DNA from: CAVYXF01 sp963772335
Lineage (GTDB): Bacteria; Pseudomonadota; Alphaproteobacteria; Rhizobiales; Rhodomicrobiaceae
Direction of reading: 5' to 3'
Length of the DNA stretch: 64,000 bases
NCBI GenBank assembly: GCA_963772335.1
Contig: CAVYXF010000008.1
Span: 310,001 to 374,000, forward strand
The position numbers and the translations under genes were made by a program. Positions 8,665 to 17,785 of the stretch are shown piece by piece. Positions within the stretch are counted from its first letter, which is position 1. Every line of letters begins with the position of its first letter. Under the pieces are notes generated by a model, which was given only the letters and a program-made list of their open reading frames with translations, did not search any database and was not told the DNA's origin.

Positions 8665-9675
8665 TCAGCCCTCGTTTCCGGCCATTGCCGGCGCGTGCTC
8701 GGCCAGAAAGGCGCTAGCGAGCGCCACCGTCCCTTCCGTATAGCCTTTGCCAAGCTGTTGTGCTGTGGGCGTCTCGGAATGCGAGGCGATCCAGGCGGTG
8801 AGCAACACACGCCGCAGCATGATGAAAGTGGGAATGATGGCTGTCTCTTCGTCCGAGAGCGGCGTCACCGTGCGATAGCCGGCGATCCAGGCAGTCAGCA
8901 GCTCCGGGATGTAGGGCTCGTGCTCGAGAAAGCTGATGGCGGCGGCAAAATCGTAGAGGTACCAGCTGAAGCCGCAATCGTCGAAGTCGATGACGCAGAG
9001 ACGGTCGCCATCGATCAGCAGGTTGGCGCAGCGCAGATCAGCGTGGATCAGGCCGAACCTGTCGGGTGTCTCGCCATAAGCGGCAAGCTTGTCCTGCAGC
9101 AGCGCGGCGGTGCGCTCCAGGATCGCGCGCCCCTCGGGCGTCAGGCCGATGCCCTCGCGCCAATCGCCCCAAAGCGGACGCCCGCCGAGCGTGGAGTCGA
9201 AATTCCAGACCTTGCGGACAAAGCCGGGTGGTGGTGTCCAGCCGCGCACATGGTTGTGCAGCCGCGCGCTGATGGCGCCGAGCTCATGAAACCAGCGGGC
9301 GAGGCCGCAGGCTTCATCCGGCTCGCTGCCGGGGATCAGCTCGAAGGCGACGACATGGCGGACCGTGCCGTCCTCGGCGAATTCGGCAATGAGTGAACCA
9401 TCGGTCTGGTGGATGGGGGTGAGGGTATCGACGACCTGGTCGGCCTTGAGCGCCGCGAGCCAGGCCAGTTCGGATTCGATCTCGGCGCGCGTATGATAGC
9501 CGGGCCGATGGACGCGGAAAATCATGTCGCGGCCGGATCCAGGATCGCGGGCGCGGAAGGTCGCGTTCTCGGAGACTGTCAGCAGGCGGACATCGGCGCT
9601 CTCCGGCAGCCCCCAGCACGGCAGGGCACTGCGCAGGCCGCTCTCCAGCCGTCCGATGAAGTCTTCGCTGTACAT
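8665..9675 (-). CDS. APH/choline-kinase-fold small-molecule kinase
   Basis: About 336 residues. The catalytic loop FGLIHADLRCANLLID (Asp base) and the metal motif LCVIDFDDCGFSWYLYD are clear. The family includes homoserine, choline and hydroxylysine kinases. The start at 9675 has GGGAG upstream; in-frame sequence further up lacks a good site. The immediate downstream partner is an AGXT2L-like PLP enzyme, as in the known hydroxylysine kinase / phospho-lyase and ethanolamine pathways, so the substrate is probably an amino alcohol or hydroxylated amine. Antibiotic resistance is unlikely in this context. Confidence 0.8.
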   Translation of the reverse strand: MYSEDFIGRLESGLRSALPCWGLPESADVRLLTVSENATFRARDPGSGRDMIFRVHRPGYHTRAEIESELAWLAALKADQVVDTLTPIHQTDGSLIAEFAEDGTVRHVVAFELIPGSEPDEACGLARWFHELGAISARLHNHVRGWTPPPGFVRKVWNFDSTLGGRPLWGDWREGIGLTPEGRAILERTAALLQDKLAAYGETPDRFGLIHADLRCANLLIDGDRLCVIDFDDCGFSWYLYDFAAAISFLEHEPYIPELLTAWIAGYRTVTPLSDEETAIIPTFIMLRRVLLTAWIASHSETPTAQQLGKGYTEGTVALASAFLAEHAPAMAGNEG

Positions 9676-9804
9676 TCGCGTCTCCCTGACTTTTCCCGCT
9701 CTTTTCGTCACCGCCCGAGGAAGTGGCGACGACGTCGATTGTCGGATGCTAGGCAAAGCCCATCAGTGCCTTCAGCTCGCCGACCGTGCGCGGCTTCCAA
9801 GACA

Positions 9805-10710
9805 TCAGGCCGTCTCGTTCCCGGCGCCGCGAGGACACGACAGAAACGCGAGCAGCGCCGCTTCATAGGCGGCCGGCTCCTCGTAGAACGGCATGTGGCT
9901 GGAGTTACGGAATACCACCAGCTCCGCATCGGGGAGATGCCGCTTCATGCGCGCAGCGCAGGCCGGGGTCAGCTCGTCATGCAGGCCAACGGTGATCAGC
10001 ACCGGCACCGCAATGCGGTGCAGATCCGGCACGCGGTTCCAATCCCTGAGGTTGCCGATATAGAGGAATTCGTTCGGCCCCTGCATTTCCGTATAAGGCG
10101 CCATGTTCCATCCGGCGACGGACCGGTTGAGCGGCGCCGGCCATTCGAGCAGGCGACAGACGTGCCGATAGGTCAAGAGCGTGATCGCGGCCTTATATTC
10201 CGGATGGTCGTAGCGCCCCTCCGCCTCATGGGCGAGCATCATTGCCGCGGTCTCGGGGCCAAGCGCCTCGCGCAGCCGATAGAGCTCCTGCATCAGATGC
10301 GGGATGTCGGCGACGGTGTCTTCGAGGATCAGCGTTTTCAGCGCTTCGGGGTGGGTGAGCGCATATTCGATGGCGAGCCAGCCGCCCCATGAATGGCCGA
10401 GCAGATGCACCTTACCGAGGCCGAGCGCACGGCGCACGGCTTCGGTCTCGGCGACATAGCGGGTGATGGTCCACAGGGCTGGATCAGTCGGCTTGTCGGA
10501 GGCCCCGCAGCCGAGCTGGTCGAAGGCGACGATGCGATAGCCGTGATCCGTCAGGAAGGTGTGGGCGTCGCGCAAGTAATCGCAGGGGAGGCCCGGCCCG
10601 CCATTCAGGCAGAAGACGGTCTCCTCGCCGCGACCATAGGCATAGGCGACGATTCGAAAGCCATCGACATCGACCTCGATCCGCTCATCCGGCTCGCATT
10701 CCTGCCACAT
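9805..10710 (-). CDS. Proline-iminopeptidase-type alpha/beta hydrolase
   Basis: About 301 residues of the TIGR01250-like group. Visible elements: oxyanion motif LNGGPGLPCDYL, FDQLGCGASD, nucleophile elbow GHSWGGW (Ser), late Asp in GLHDELTPA and catalytic His in NSSHMPFYEEP. GGGGAGG precedes the ATG at 10710. Family members remove N-terminal proline or hydrolyse amides. Inside this operon it may release a free amine or amino acid from a conjugate taken up by the ABC importer (inference). Confidence 0.85.
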   Translation of the reverse strand: MWQECEPDERIEVDVDGFRIVAYAYGRGEETVFCLNGGPGLPCDYLRDAHTFLTDHGYRIVAFDQLGCGASDKPTDPALWTITRYVAETEAVRRALGLGKVHLLGHSWGGWLAIEYALTHPEALKTLILEDTVADIPHLMQELYRLREALGPETAAMMLAHEAEGRYDHPEYKAAITLLTYRHVCRLLEWPAPLNRSVAGWNMAPYTEMQGPNEFLYIGNLRDWNRVPDLHRIAVPVLITVGLHDELTPACAARMKRHLPDAELVVFRNSSHMPFYEEPAAYEAALLAFLSCPRGAGNETA

Positions 10711-10753
10711 GTCTTCTCCCCTCCCCTTGTTCTTGACGCCCACCGCCCTTCGG

Positions 10754-11590
10754 TTATGCCGGACGCGGCGGCACCACGGTCACCTGTACACGCGCACGCT
10801 CCAGCGCCCGCCCGATGGTCCCGACAGGCTCAACATCGGTTACCAGCCGCTGCACCTCATGCAGGCGCGCCCAGATGGCGAGCGCCTGGACTTCAAATTT
10901 GGCATGGTCGGCGGCGACGATGGTCTCGGCGGCGCGATTGACCATGGCCTTGTAGACCAGCGCCGAGTCGGCATCGGCATCGGCGAGACCCTCCGCCGTC
11001 ATGCCGGTGATGCTGAGAATGGTGCGATTGACATTGTAGGACTGCACAAACTCGATCGCCTCGGCGCCCGCCATCATGCCCTCGCGGCCATTATAGCGGC
11101 CGGGGCACATGATCACGCGGATGGTCGGATTGGCGGCCAGTACCGCCGCGACGCTGAAGCTATGGGCAATCACTGTGAGGTCGCGGCATTCGGCGCACAT
11201 GCGCCGTGCCACATGCGTGGTGGTCGCGCCGGCCCCGATCGCGATCACCTCATTCGGCTCGATGAACTTCACGATGGCTGCCGCAATCGCCTCGCGCTCG
11301 CGCACCATCAGCTTGTGGCGATCGCTGAGGGAGGGTTCAGTGCCGAAGGGGCGCACCGCGCCGCCATGCGTGCGGTTGATTAGGCCGCGCTCCTCGAGCT
11401 CGTAGAGGTCGCGGCGGATGGTCTCGGTGGACACCTGGAGATCGGCGGCAAGATCGCCGACACGCAATTGCGAGCTCGCCATCATCTCGGCCATGATCCG
11501 CTCATGGCGCTGCTTTTTGCTGAGCCGATGGCGCTGCTCAGTGACCGTCGCGCTCCATCCCGTGGGAGCGGTCTTGAGGGCGTCGGTCAT
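10754..11590 (-). CDS. DeoR/GlpR family transcriptional regulator
   Basis: About 278 residues. The N-terminal DeoR helix-turn-helix is seen in RVGDLAADLQVSTETIRRDLYELEERGLINRTHGGAV, and the C-terminal sensor fold has IAIGAGATTTHVARRM, the phosphosugar-binding type GxGxTT loop. The start at 11590 has GGAG upstream; the long in-frame extension above it overlaps the permease gene and is not protein-like. It sits between the transporter and the catabolic genes of the same operon and probably controls it, with a phosphorylated substrate intermediate as a likely inducer (inference). Confidence 0.88.
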   Translation of the reverse strand: MTDALKTAPTGWSATVTEQRHRLSKKQRHERIMAEMMASSQLRVGDLAADLQVSTETIRRDLYELEERGLINRTHGGAVRPFGTEPSLSDRHKLMVREREAIAAAIVKFIEPNEVIAIGAGATTTHVARRMCAECRDLTVIAHSFSVAAVLAANPTIRVIMCPGRYNGREGMMAGAEAIEFVQSYNVNRTILSITGMTAEGLADADADSALVYKAMVNRAAETIVAADHAKFEVQALAIWARLHEVQRLVTDVEPVGTIGRALERARVQVTVVPPRPA

Positions 11591-11624
11591 CGCGGCTTTC
11601 TCCGCTTTTGTTCTGCCGACTCTC

Positions 11625-12425
11625 TCACGCGGACCGCCTCCTTCTGATGACATAGGCGATTGCCGCGCCCCCGAGCAGGATCGCCGCGGCGCCAAGTGTC
11701 GCCATCGTGCCGAGCACCGGCACCATTGGCGTGTAGCCAGCAACCATCTTGGCGTAGAGCCATTCCGGGATCGTGCTGTCCGCTCCAGTGGTGTAGAGCG
11801 ATAAGGGGAAGTTGCTCCAGGACAGCAGGAAGGCGAACAGCATCCCCGACCAGATGCCTGGCCACAAGAGCGGCAGGGTGATCTCGCGCAGCACCTGCCA
11901 GCGGCTGGCCCCGAGGTCGAAGGCCGCCTCCTCAAGCGATGGATCGAAGCCGTAGACCTGGATCGCCATGACGAGCGTCACGACCGGTACCACCCAGACC
12001 AGTTCGGCGAACACCGCCGTCCGCCAGCTCGTCTGAAAGCCGGTGGCGTTGAACCACAGCAGCAGCGCGAGGCCGAGTACCGGCTGCGGGAAGAAAATCG
12101 GCAGGAGGATGATTTTCTGATAGAGGCGCCGGCCCTTCCATTCATAACGGGCGAAGGCGAGCGCGCCAAAGAAGCCGATCAGCACGGCGGCGATGGTGAC
12201 GAGAGAGGCGACCGCAATTGAGGTGCGCACGATCATGCCGATCTCGATGGAGTCGGCGGTCTTCTGCCACCATTCGGTGGAGAAGGCGCGGATCGGAAAA
12301 GCGAAATAACGGCCCTTGGACAGCCCGGCCAGCGCACCGCAGGCGATCGGAGTATAAATCACCAGGATCACGAACAGCGTCCAGATCCAGATTAGCATGT
12401 GTGAGCGGCGCTTTGCGGCTTCCAT
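11625..12425 (-). CDS. ABC transporter permease, PotC-like
   Basis: About 266 residues with six hydrophobic segments, ending in the basic RRRRSA tail. The permease coupling loop EEAAFDLGASRWQVLREITLP (EAA motif, G at the conserved place) is present. It belongs to the spermidine/putrescine importer family, inner membrane. Its ATG lies 3 bases after the stop of the PotB-like gene, so the two permeases are translationally linked and presumably form a heterodimer. Confidence 0.9.
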   Translation of the reverse strand: MEAAKRRSHMLIWIWTLFVILVIYTPIACGALAGLSKGRYFAFPIRAFSTEWWQKTADSIEIGMIVRTSIAVASLVTIAAVLIGFFGALAFARYEWKGRRLYQKIILLPIFFPQPVLGLALLLWFNATGFQTSWRTAVFAELVWVVPVVTLVMAIQVYGFDPSLEEAAFDLGASRWQVLREITLPLLWPGIWSGMLFAFLLSWSNFPLSLYTTGADSTIPEWLYAKMVAGYTPMVPVLGTMATLGAAAILLGGAAIAYVIRRRRSA

Positions 12426-12428
12426 GGC

Positions 12429-13334
12429 TCAACGCCTCCCGAGGATGCGGTCGAGATCGAGCTTGGAGAGCGCGACGAGCGTCAGCGCGCCGACGAAGAT
12501 GGTTACGACCACGGCGAGGGCCGAGCCGAGCGGCCAATTCTGCGAATAGGTGAAAGCGATCTCGATGTCGTGCGAGATGACGATGATCGACTGCCCGCCG
12601 AGGATCTTCGCTTCGGCGGTCGCGCCAATCGCCAGCACGAAGGTGAGGAGCATGCCAATCAAGATGCCCGGCATGGCGAGCGGCAGCTCAATCTCCCGCC
12701 AGATCTGGAGGCGTCCGGCGCCGAGGTCGCCAGCGGCATCGATGAGATCGCGCGGCACCATGGCGAGGCCGAGCGTCATCGGAAATAGCATGAAGGGCAG
12801 ATAGGTGTAGACCATGCCGAATAGCGTTATGGCCGGCGTGTAGAGGATGTTGGGGCCGGCAAGGCCAAGTTGTTTCAGTGTGCCGTCCAGCACTCCGTTC
12901 TTGATGAAGAACAGCACCCAACCATAGAGCCGGACATTTTCCGACACGAACAGCGGGAAGACGAAGAAGATGCTGATCAGGAACGACCAGCGGCCGAACA
13001 CGGCGTTGAGACCGTAGGCGATCGGATAGGCGATCAAGGCGAGGATGGCGACGGTTGCAAGCGCGAGCCCGCAGGACCATGCGAAGGACAGCCAGACCGT
13101 GTTGGTCGGATCGAAGATGGTCCCAAAATTTTCAAGCGTAAAGGACTGGAAGATGTCGAAGCTGCGCGGGGTAGCGAAGGAATAGCCAAGGATCGCGATC
13201 AGCGGCGCAGCGAACCCCGCAAACAGCAGGATGAGCACCGGCAGCGCACATTTCGCCCCGAGCGACAGATAAAGATTATAGCGGTCGGCCTTGGCGGCGG
13301 TGTCGGAAACGGCGGGGGCGGCGAGGTCGGTCAT
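12429..13334 (-). CDS. ABC transporter permease, PotB-like
   Basis: About 301 residues with an N-terminal hydrophobic segment near residues 33-53 and five more. The EAA loop reads IDAAGDLGAGRLQIWREIELPLAMPG. It pairs with the PotC-like permease and follows the PotA-like ATPase by 5 bases. The substrate is inferred from family only: polyamines and related amines are common, but members also carry other compounds. Confidence 0.9.
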   Translation of the reverse strand: MTDLAAPAVSDTAAKADRYNLYLSLGAKCALPVLILLFAGFAAPLIAILGYSFATPRSFDIFQSFTLENFGTIFDPTNTVWLSFAWSCGLALATVAILALIAYPIAYGLNAVFGRWSFLISIFFVFPLFVSENVRLYGWVLFFIKNGVLDGTLKQLGLAGPNILYTPAITLFGMVYTYLPFMLFPMTLGLAMVPRDLIDAAGDLGAGRLQIWREIELPLAMPGILIGMLLTFVLAIGATAEAKILGGQSIIVISHDIEIAFTYSQNWPLGSALAVVVTIFVGALTLVALSKLDLDRILGRR

Positions 13335-13339
13335 TGCCG

Positions 13340-14425
13340 TTAGTTCCTCACCGTGATGGCGTCCGCCGCGTCCCAGCCGACAGTGACGGTGCGGTCGGCG
13401 TCAGAGGGGAGCGCCCGTCCCCTCGATAATTCCACCAGCATGACCTTATCGCCGACGCGCACCTGATATTGGATGCGGCTGCCGAGCGAATATTCATTGT
13501 AAACGATGCCCTGCAGCCGGTTTTCGGCGCTCTCGCCGTCGGCGATGAAGCGCAGGAATTCCGGGCGCACGACGATGCAGGCGGTCTGCGCATCCGGCGC
13601 ACCGGCAGGCGGCGTCACTGCGAAGCTGCCGGGTACATCGACGCCGCGCCAGGAGCCGTTGCCGTTGCGCTCGACCTCGATCACATTCACCTCGCCCATG
13701 AATTCGGAGACGAAGCGGTCGACCGGCTGGTTATAGATCTCCTCGGGCGTGCCGACCTGGACGAGCCGCCCGGCACGCATGATGCCGATGCGATCGGACA
13801 TCACCATCGCCTCCTCCAGCGAATGGGTGATGTAGATGAAGGTCTTGCCTGTCTCCTTGTGCAGATCCTTCAGCTCCTTCTCCAGCGCCTTCTTCAGCTT
13901 GTAGTCGATGGCGGAGAGGGGCTCGTCGAAGAACAGCACGTCGGGGTCATAGGCCAGCGCCCGGGCGAGTGCCACGCGCTGACGCTCGCCGCCTGAGCAC
14001 TTCATGACGTTCTTGTCGTGATAGCTCTCCGGTAGCCGCACCAGCGCCATCAGTTCCAGCGCGCGCTGCCGGCGGGCGGCGGCGTCCATGCCGCGCACCT
14101 TCAATGCGAAGGCAATGTTCTCGCCGACGGTCTTGTGCGGGAACAGCGCCAGCGACTGGAACACCATGCAGGTCGGGCGCCGGTTCGGCGGCACATCGTT
14201 GATGCGCGCGCCGCGCAGCGTGATGTTGCCCTCGGTCGGCTGCTCCATGCCGGCGAGCATGCGCAGGAGCGTCGTCTTGCCCGAGCCGGACGGGCCGACA
14301 ATGGTCAGGAATTCACCTTCGATGACGTCGAGATCGATGCGCTCGACGGCGGCGAACGAACCGAAGGTTTTCCGCACACCGACGAGCTGCAGAATGGGCG
14401 TCAGCGTGCCGTTGTCTGATGCCAT
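13340..14425 (-). CDS. ABC transporter ATP-binding protein, PotA-like
   Basis: A 361-residue ATPase. Walker A is GPSGSGKTT, the signature is CSGGERQRVALARAL (with KCSGG rather than LSGG), Walker B is VLFFDEPLSAID and the switch His is in THSLEEA. Residues after about 240 form the TOBE-type regulatory domain typical of PotA/FbpC. The start ATG at 14425 is the first gene-proximal start after the repeat-filled gap to the binding-protein gene, and the first base of this gene follows that gap by about 60 bases. Confidence 0.92.
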   Translation of the reverse strand: MASDNGTLTPILQLVGVRKTFGSFAAVERIDLDVIEGEFLTIVGPSGSGKTTLLRMLAGMEQPTEGNITLRGARINDVPPNRRPTCMVFQSLALFPHKTVGENIAFALKVRGMDAAARRQRALELMALVRLPESYHDKNVMKCSGGERQRVALARALAYDPDVLFFDEPLSAIDYKLKKALEKELKDLHKETGKTFIYITHSLEEAMVMSDRIGIMRAGRLVQVGTPEEIYNQPVDRFVSEFMGEVNVIEVERNGNGSWRGVDVPGSFAVTPPAGAPDAQTACIVVRPEFLRFIADGESAENRLQGIVYNEYSLGSRIQYQVRVGDKVMLVELSRGRALPSDADRTVTVGWDAADAITVRN

Positions 14426-14485
14426 GCACTCTCCTTAGACCTGGCGGCGTCGAGCTGCCGATCAAGGGCCACGAACTGCAGCCCA

Positions 14486-14613
14486 CCCCTCACCCACCCG
14501 CCGTCGGCGGGAGCCCTCTCCCGCAAGGGGAGAGGGCAAAGCAGTGCCGCACCGCGAGTCAGCCCTCTCCCTCGACGGGAGAGGGCGGCGCGAAGCGCCG
14601 CGTGAGGGTGGGG
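14486..14613. repeat. Palindromic intergenic repeat, second copy
   Basis: Same architecture as the element at 1210-1345: CCCTCACCC, then CCCTCTCCC-N4-GGGAGAGGG stems twice, then GTGAGGGTGGGG. It fills the gap between the periplasmic binding-protein gene and the ATPase gene of the polyamine-type importer. A stem here could hold back the 3' end of the binding-protein message and so raise its yield over the membrane parts, as known for other ABC operons (inference). Confidence 0.75.
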
Positions 14614-14635
14614 CCACAGGCGTGGCCCTAACCGA

Positions 14636-15784
14636 TCAACCCCGCAGCCGCTTGGCCGCGTTCATGATGTCGAGCGCTTTGTCGTAGTCCGGCACGATGT
14701 CGTACTCGACCGAGCGGGCCATCTCCTCTTCCAGGCTGTCCCATTGGATGGCGTCGAGCTCTTGCTTGGTGAACAGCTTGAAGCATTCCGGGTTGGCCAT
14801 CTGCGCGACCGGATTGAAAGTGCCCTCGGCGAACGCGACGGTATGCGCGGTCTTCGGGTCCTGCACATATTTCAGGAATTCAGTGGCGAGCGGCGTTGGA
14901 TTGGGATTGTTGACCGTCGAGGTCACCTCGATCCAGGCAATGCCGCCCTTGCCGCCGGCCATCGGGCCTTTGTTTGGCGTGATGCCTCGCAAATTCGGAT
15001 TGCCGTCGGCGCGAGCCGGCGAGACCGAATAAGTACCGCCGGTCAGATGGAAATCGATCTCGCCGGAAATCAGCGCCTGGTTCATCGCGGCGATGTCACC
15101 AATCAGCTTGGTCCCCTTGAAGATGCGCTTGGCGGTCTCCTCGAACTTAGCCATCTCCTTCTCGTCATGGATCTTGAACGGATCGATGCCGGCGAGCACG
15201 AAGATGTTGAAGACGTTCCAGTCGTCCAATTCCAGGATGCCGTATTTGCCGGCCATCTTGGGGTCATTGAAGATGTCCCAGCCCTCGTCCTCGGCGGTCT
15301 TACGGCTGATCTTGTCGGTGTTGACCACGAAGCTATAGGGGCCGAAGCGCTGGCACATACCAAGAAGCTCCTTGCCGTCGTCGCTCATCGCCCAGCGATA
15401 GGGCGGCTTGAACATCGGCATCATCTTCTCGAAGTAGGGCTCGAACTCGGCGCGCGGCAGCGGCTTGATCAGCTTCTCCGGGAACATCTGCTTGCGCGCC
15501 CAGGGATTGTTGACGTTGATCAGATCCCACACATTGGTTTCGCCGGCGCGCAGGCGGTTGACCATGGTGGGGTCGTTGGTGAGGCTTTCGGCCTTGACGG
15601 TCGCGCCTTTGGACGAGCGGAACGGATCGAGCACCTGGGCGGAGTTGTAGCCCTCCCAGCACAGGATGTTCAGCTCCTTCTCGCGGGCGGCGAAAGCCCG
15701 GCCGAGCCCGCCAAATCCGCCAGCGGCGAGGGCTCCCCCCGCGGCCATCCCCTTCAGCACAGACCGTCGTGATACGCTGTTCAT
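14636..15784 (-). CDS. Extracellular solute-binding protein, PotD-like, Tat signal
   Basis: About 382 residues. The N-terminus MNSVSRRSVLKGMAAGGALA is a twin-arginine signal (SRRSVLK) followed by a hydrophobic stretch and an AFAA cleavage region. The mature part starts with LNILCWEGYNSAQV, the usual opening of spermidine/putrescine-type binding proteins. GGAG lies upstream of the ATG at 15784. It is the first gene of an operon that continues through ATPase, permeases, regulator, hydrolase, kinase and PLP enzyme. Confidence 0.9.
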   Translation of the reverse strand: MNSVSRRSVLKGMAAGGALAAGGFGGLGRAFAAREKELNILCWEGYNSAQVLDPFRSSKGATVKAESLTNDPTMVNRLRAGETNVWDLINVNNPWARKQMFPEKLIKPLPRAEFEPYFEKMMPMFKPPYRWAMSDDGKELLGMCQRFGPYSFVVNTDKISRKTAEDEGWDIFNDPKMAGKYGILELDDWNVFNIFVLAGIDPFKIHDEKEMAKFEETAKRIFKGTKLIGDIAAMNQALISGEIDFHLTGGTYSVSPARADGNPNLRGITPNKGPMAGGKGGIAWIEVTSTVNNPNPTPLATEFLKYVQDPKTAHTVAFAEGTFNPVAQMANPECFKLFTKQELDAIQWDSLEEEMARSVEYDIVPDYDKALDIMNAAKRLRG

Positions 15785-16165
15785 GCTCCGACCCCTTGCC
15801 CTTCGTGCACCATCACCCAAACACGCATGCGATGTTTTCAGCCGGCGAGGTCTACCCACTCGCCTGTCCAATCAACCCTCTCGTAGCCCGGGTGAAGCGA
15901 AGCGTAACCCGGGGAACGATCGATACCTGCCCTTGCGAGATAAAACCCGGATTTCGCTTCGCTTCATCCGGGCTACTTGTTGTCATCGTGATCTCGGCGC
16001 TGCCCGCGCCAGACCCGCTCCCGGGAGCGTTGTGGGTTTATGTTGGACTTTTCTGCATTTTAGGCATTCTTCTATGGGCTTTACAACATTTTTGTCGCAG
16101 CGCACACTGCCCGCTGGGGAGGCCGGGACCATTCGCCCGACACCGTAAGAAGGGGAGTGCCGCTC
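15785..16165. repeat. Intergenic region with a large inverted repeat (15883-15976)
   Basis: This 380-base gap separates the divergent binding-protein and SDR genes. Its main content is an inverted repeat: the arm starting GTAGCCCGGGTGAAGCGAAG at 15883-15912 is mirrored at 15946-15976 by CCCGGATTTCGCTTCGCTTC and CATCCGGGCTAC, with about 33 bases between. REP-like elements with this core are widely dispersed in bacterial genomes. Promoters for both divergent genes must also lie here, but none is clear. Confidence 0.7.
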
Positions 16166-16939
16166 ATGTTCAAGTCGCTCGCAGGACAAACCGTCATCGT
16201 CACTGGCGCGAGTAAGGGCATCGGCAAAGGCATCGCCAAATGCTTTGCCGGGGCCGGACTGAAAGTGCTGGTGGTGAGCCGGCATCTGGCCGAGGCCGAG
16301 GCTGCGGCGCGCGACATCGGCGGCACCGCGTCAGGCTTTGCGGCGGATGTCACCAAGCCCGAAGACTGCGCCGCGATGGCCAAGGCTGCGATCGAGCGCT
16401 ATGGCAGCATCGATGTGCTCTGCGCCAATGCCGGCATTTTTCCGGCCGTCAAGCTCGCCAACATGACCGTCGATGATTTCGACCTGGTGATGAACACCAA
16501 TCTGAAGGGCACGTTCCTGTCGGTGTCGGCGGTGCTGCCGGAGATGAAGGCGAAAAAGCGCGGCCGCATCGTCGTGACCTCATCGATCACCGGGCCGATC
16601 ACCGGCTTCCCGGGCTGGTCGCATTACGGCGCATCGAAAGCCGGCCAGCTCGGCTTCATGCGAACCGCCGCCATCGAGCTCGCGCCCTGGAACATCACCA
16701 TCAACGCCGTGATGCCCGGCAATATCCGCACCGAAGGGCTGGACGGCCTCGGCGAGGACTACATCGCGAGTATGACCGCCTCCATTCCGCAGAAGCGGCT
16801 CGGCAGCGTTGCCGATATCGGCAATGCCGCGCTGTTCTTCGCCTCAGAGGAAGCGGGCTACATCACCGGCCAGATGCTGGTCATCGACGGTGGGCAAATT
16901 CTGCCGGAGTCGCTGCAGGCCCTCGCCGAAATGGGCTGA
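16166..16939 (+). CDS. Short-chain dehydrogenase/reductase (FabG-like)
   Basis: About 257 residues. NAD(P) motif VTGASKGIGKG near the N-terminus, CANAGIF, catalytic Ser in VVTSSITG, Tyr-Lys in YGASKAG, and the PG motif NAVMPGNIRTEG. AAGGGGAG ends 9 bases before the ATG at 16166, which is preferred over a GTG at 16157. It is divergent from the amine-uptake operon and may oxidise an alcohol or ketone in the same pathway, but nothing shows it directly. Confidence 0.88.
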   Translation: MFKSLAGQTVIVTGASKGIGKGIAKCFAGAGLKVLVVSRHLAEAEAAARDIGGTASGFAADVTKPEDCAAMAKAAIERYGSIDVLCANAGIFPAVKLANMTVDDFDLVMNTNLKGTFLSVSAVLPEMKAKKRGRIVVTSSITGPITGFPGWSHYGASKAGQLGFMRTAAIELAPWNITINAVMPGNIRTEGLDGLGEDYIASMTASIPQKRLGSVADIGNAALFFASEEAGYITGQMLVIDGGQILPESLQALAEMG

Positions 16940-17044
16940 GCTGGAAAGATCACTGGTGCGAGCGCAAAGCTGCGGTGCTGCCGGAAGCGCTTGCCCGCAT
17001 CGGGCATGGCGCGCGAGGCGGGCTGTCCAATCAGCCATTGATCG

Positions 17045-17785
17045 TCATCCGCCGGTTCGGCGCGCGGCCAAGCGTTCGAGCGCCGTGAGCCCATCGGAGA
17101 TCAGCACGGCCATGACGGCGACGATCAGCCCGCCTTGCAGCACGAAAGCGAGGTTGTTGGACAACAGACCGGCGATGATGACTTCGCCGAGGGTCTTCGC
17201 CGCGACGGTCGAGCCGATGGTCGCGGTCGCCAGGCTGATCACCACTGAAAGCCGGATGCCGGCGAGAATGACCGGCAGGGCCAGCGGCAGCTCGACCTGG
17301 ATCAGCCTTTGCCAGCCAGTCATGCCGACGCCCTTTGCCGCCTCCATCACTGGCGCCGGAAGGGTTGTGAGTCCGGTGAGCGCATTCTCGAAGATCGGCA
17401 GCAGGCCATAGAGGAACAGCGCGATGAGTGTCGGCGTCTCACCGAATCCCACCGCCGGCACGGCAAGCGCCAGCACGGCCACCGGCGGAAAAGTCTGGCC
17501 GATATTCACCAGACTGCGTGAAAGCGGAAGGAACTCGGCACCAAAGGGACGCGTGACCAGGACGGCGAGGCTAAGCGCCAGGGAAGCTGCTGCGACCGTC
17601 GCCACCGCGACGGTGCTCAGATGCGAGAGCGTCAGCGCCAGGAGGCTGGCGCGATTGTAGATCGCCGGCGCGTTGTGCTCTGTCAGCGGAGCGAACACCG
17701 GCTCGAACCATTGCGGCTGGGTAATGAACGTCACCAGCAAGGCGAGCGCCCCAAGCCGCAGCAACGTCGGTGCAGATAGTCTCAT
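17045..17785 (-). CDS. Osmoprotectant ABC permease (YehW/OpuBB-like)
   Basis: About 246 residues and six hydrophobic segments. The EAA loop is MEAAKGVGMTGWQRLIQVELPLALP, the GMT form typical of glycine betaine/carnitine/choline importers. The ATG overlaps the stop of the ATPase gene (ATGA). It is the second permease of the cluster and the last gene. Confidence 0.9.
   Translation of the reverse strand: MRLSAPTLLRLGALALLVTFITQPQWFEPVFAPLTEHNAPAIYNRASLLALTLSHLSTVAVATVAAASLALSLAVLVTRPFGAEFLPLSRSLVNIGQTFPPVAVLALAVPAVGFGETPTLIALFLYGLLPIFENALTGLTTLPAPVMEAAKGVGMTGWQRLIQVELPLALPVILAGIRLSVVISLATATIGSTVAAKTLGEVIIAGLLSNNLAFVLQGGLIVAVMAVLISDGLTALERLAARRTGG

Noticed and set aside
8665..9675. Aminoglycoside resistance gene
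   Set aside because: The fold is shared with many metabolic kinases, and the operon context is amine catabolism.
9748..9804. 18-codon frame after the iminopeptidase-type gene
   Set aside because: Too short, no ribosome site of note, and no recognisable family; probably trailing sequence.
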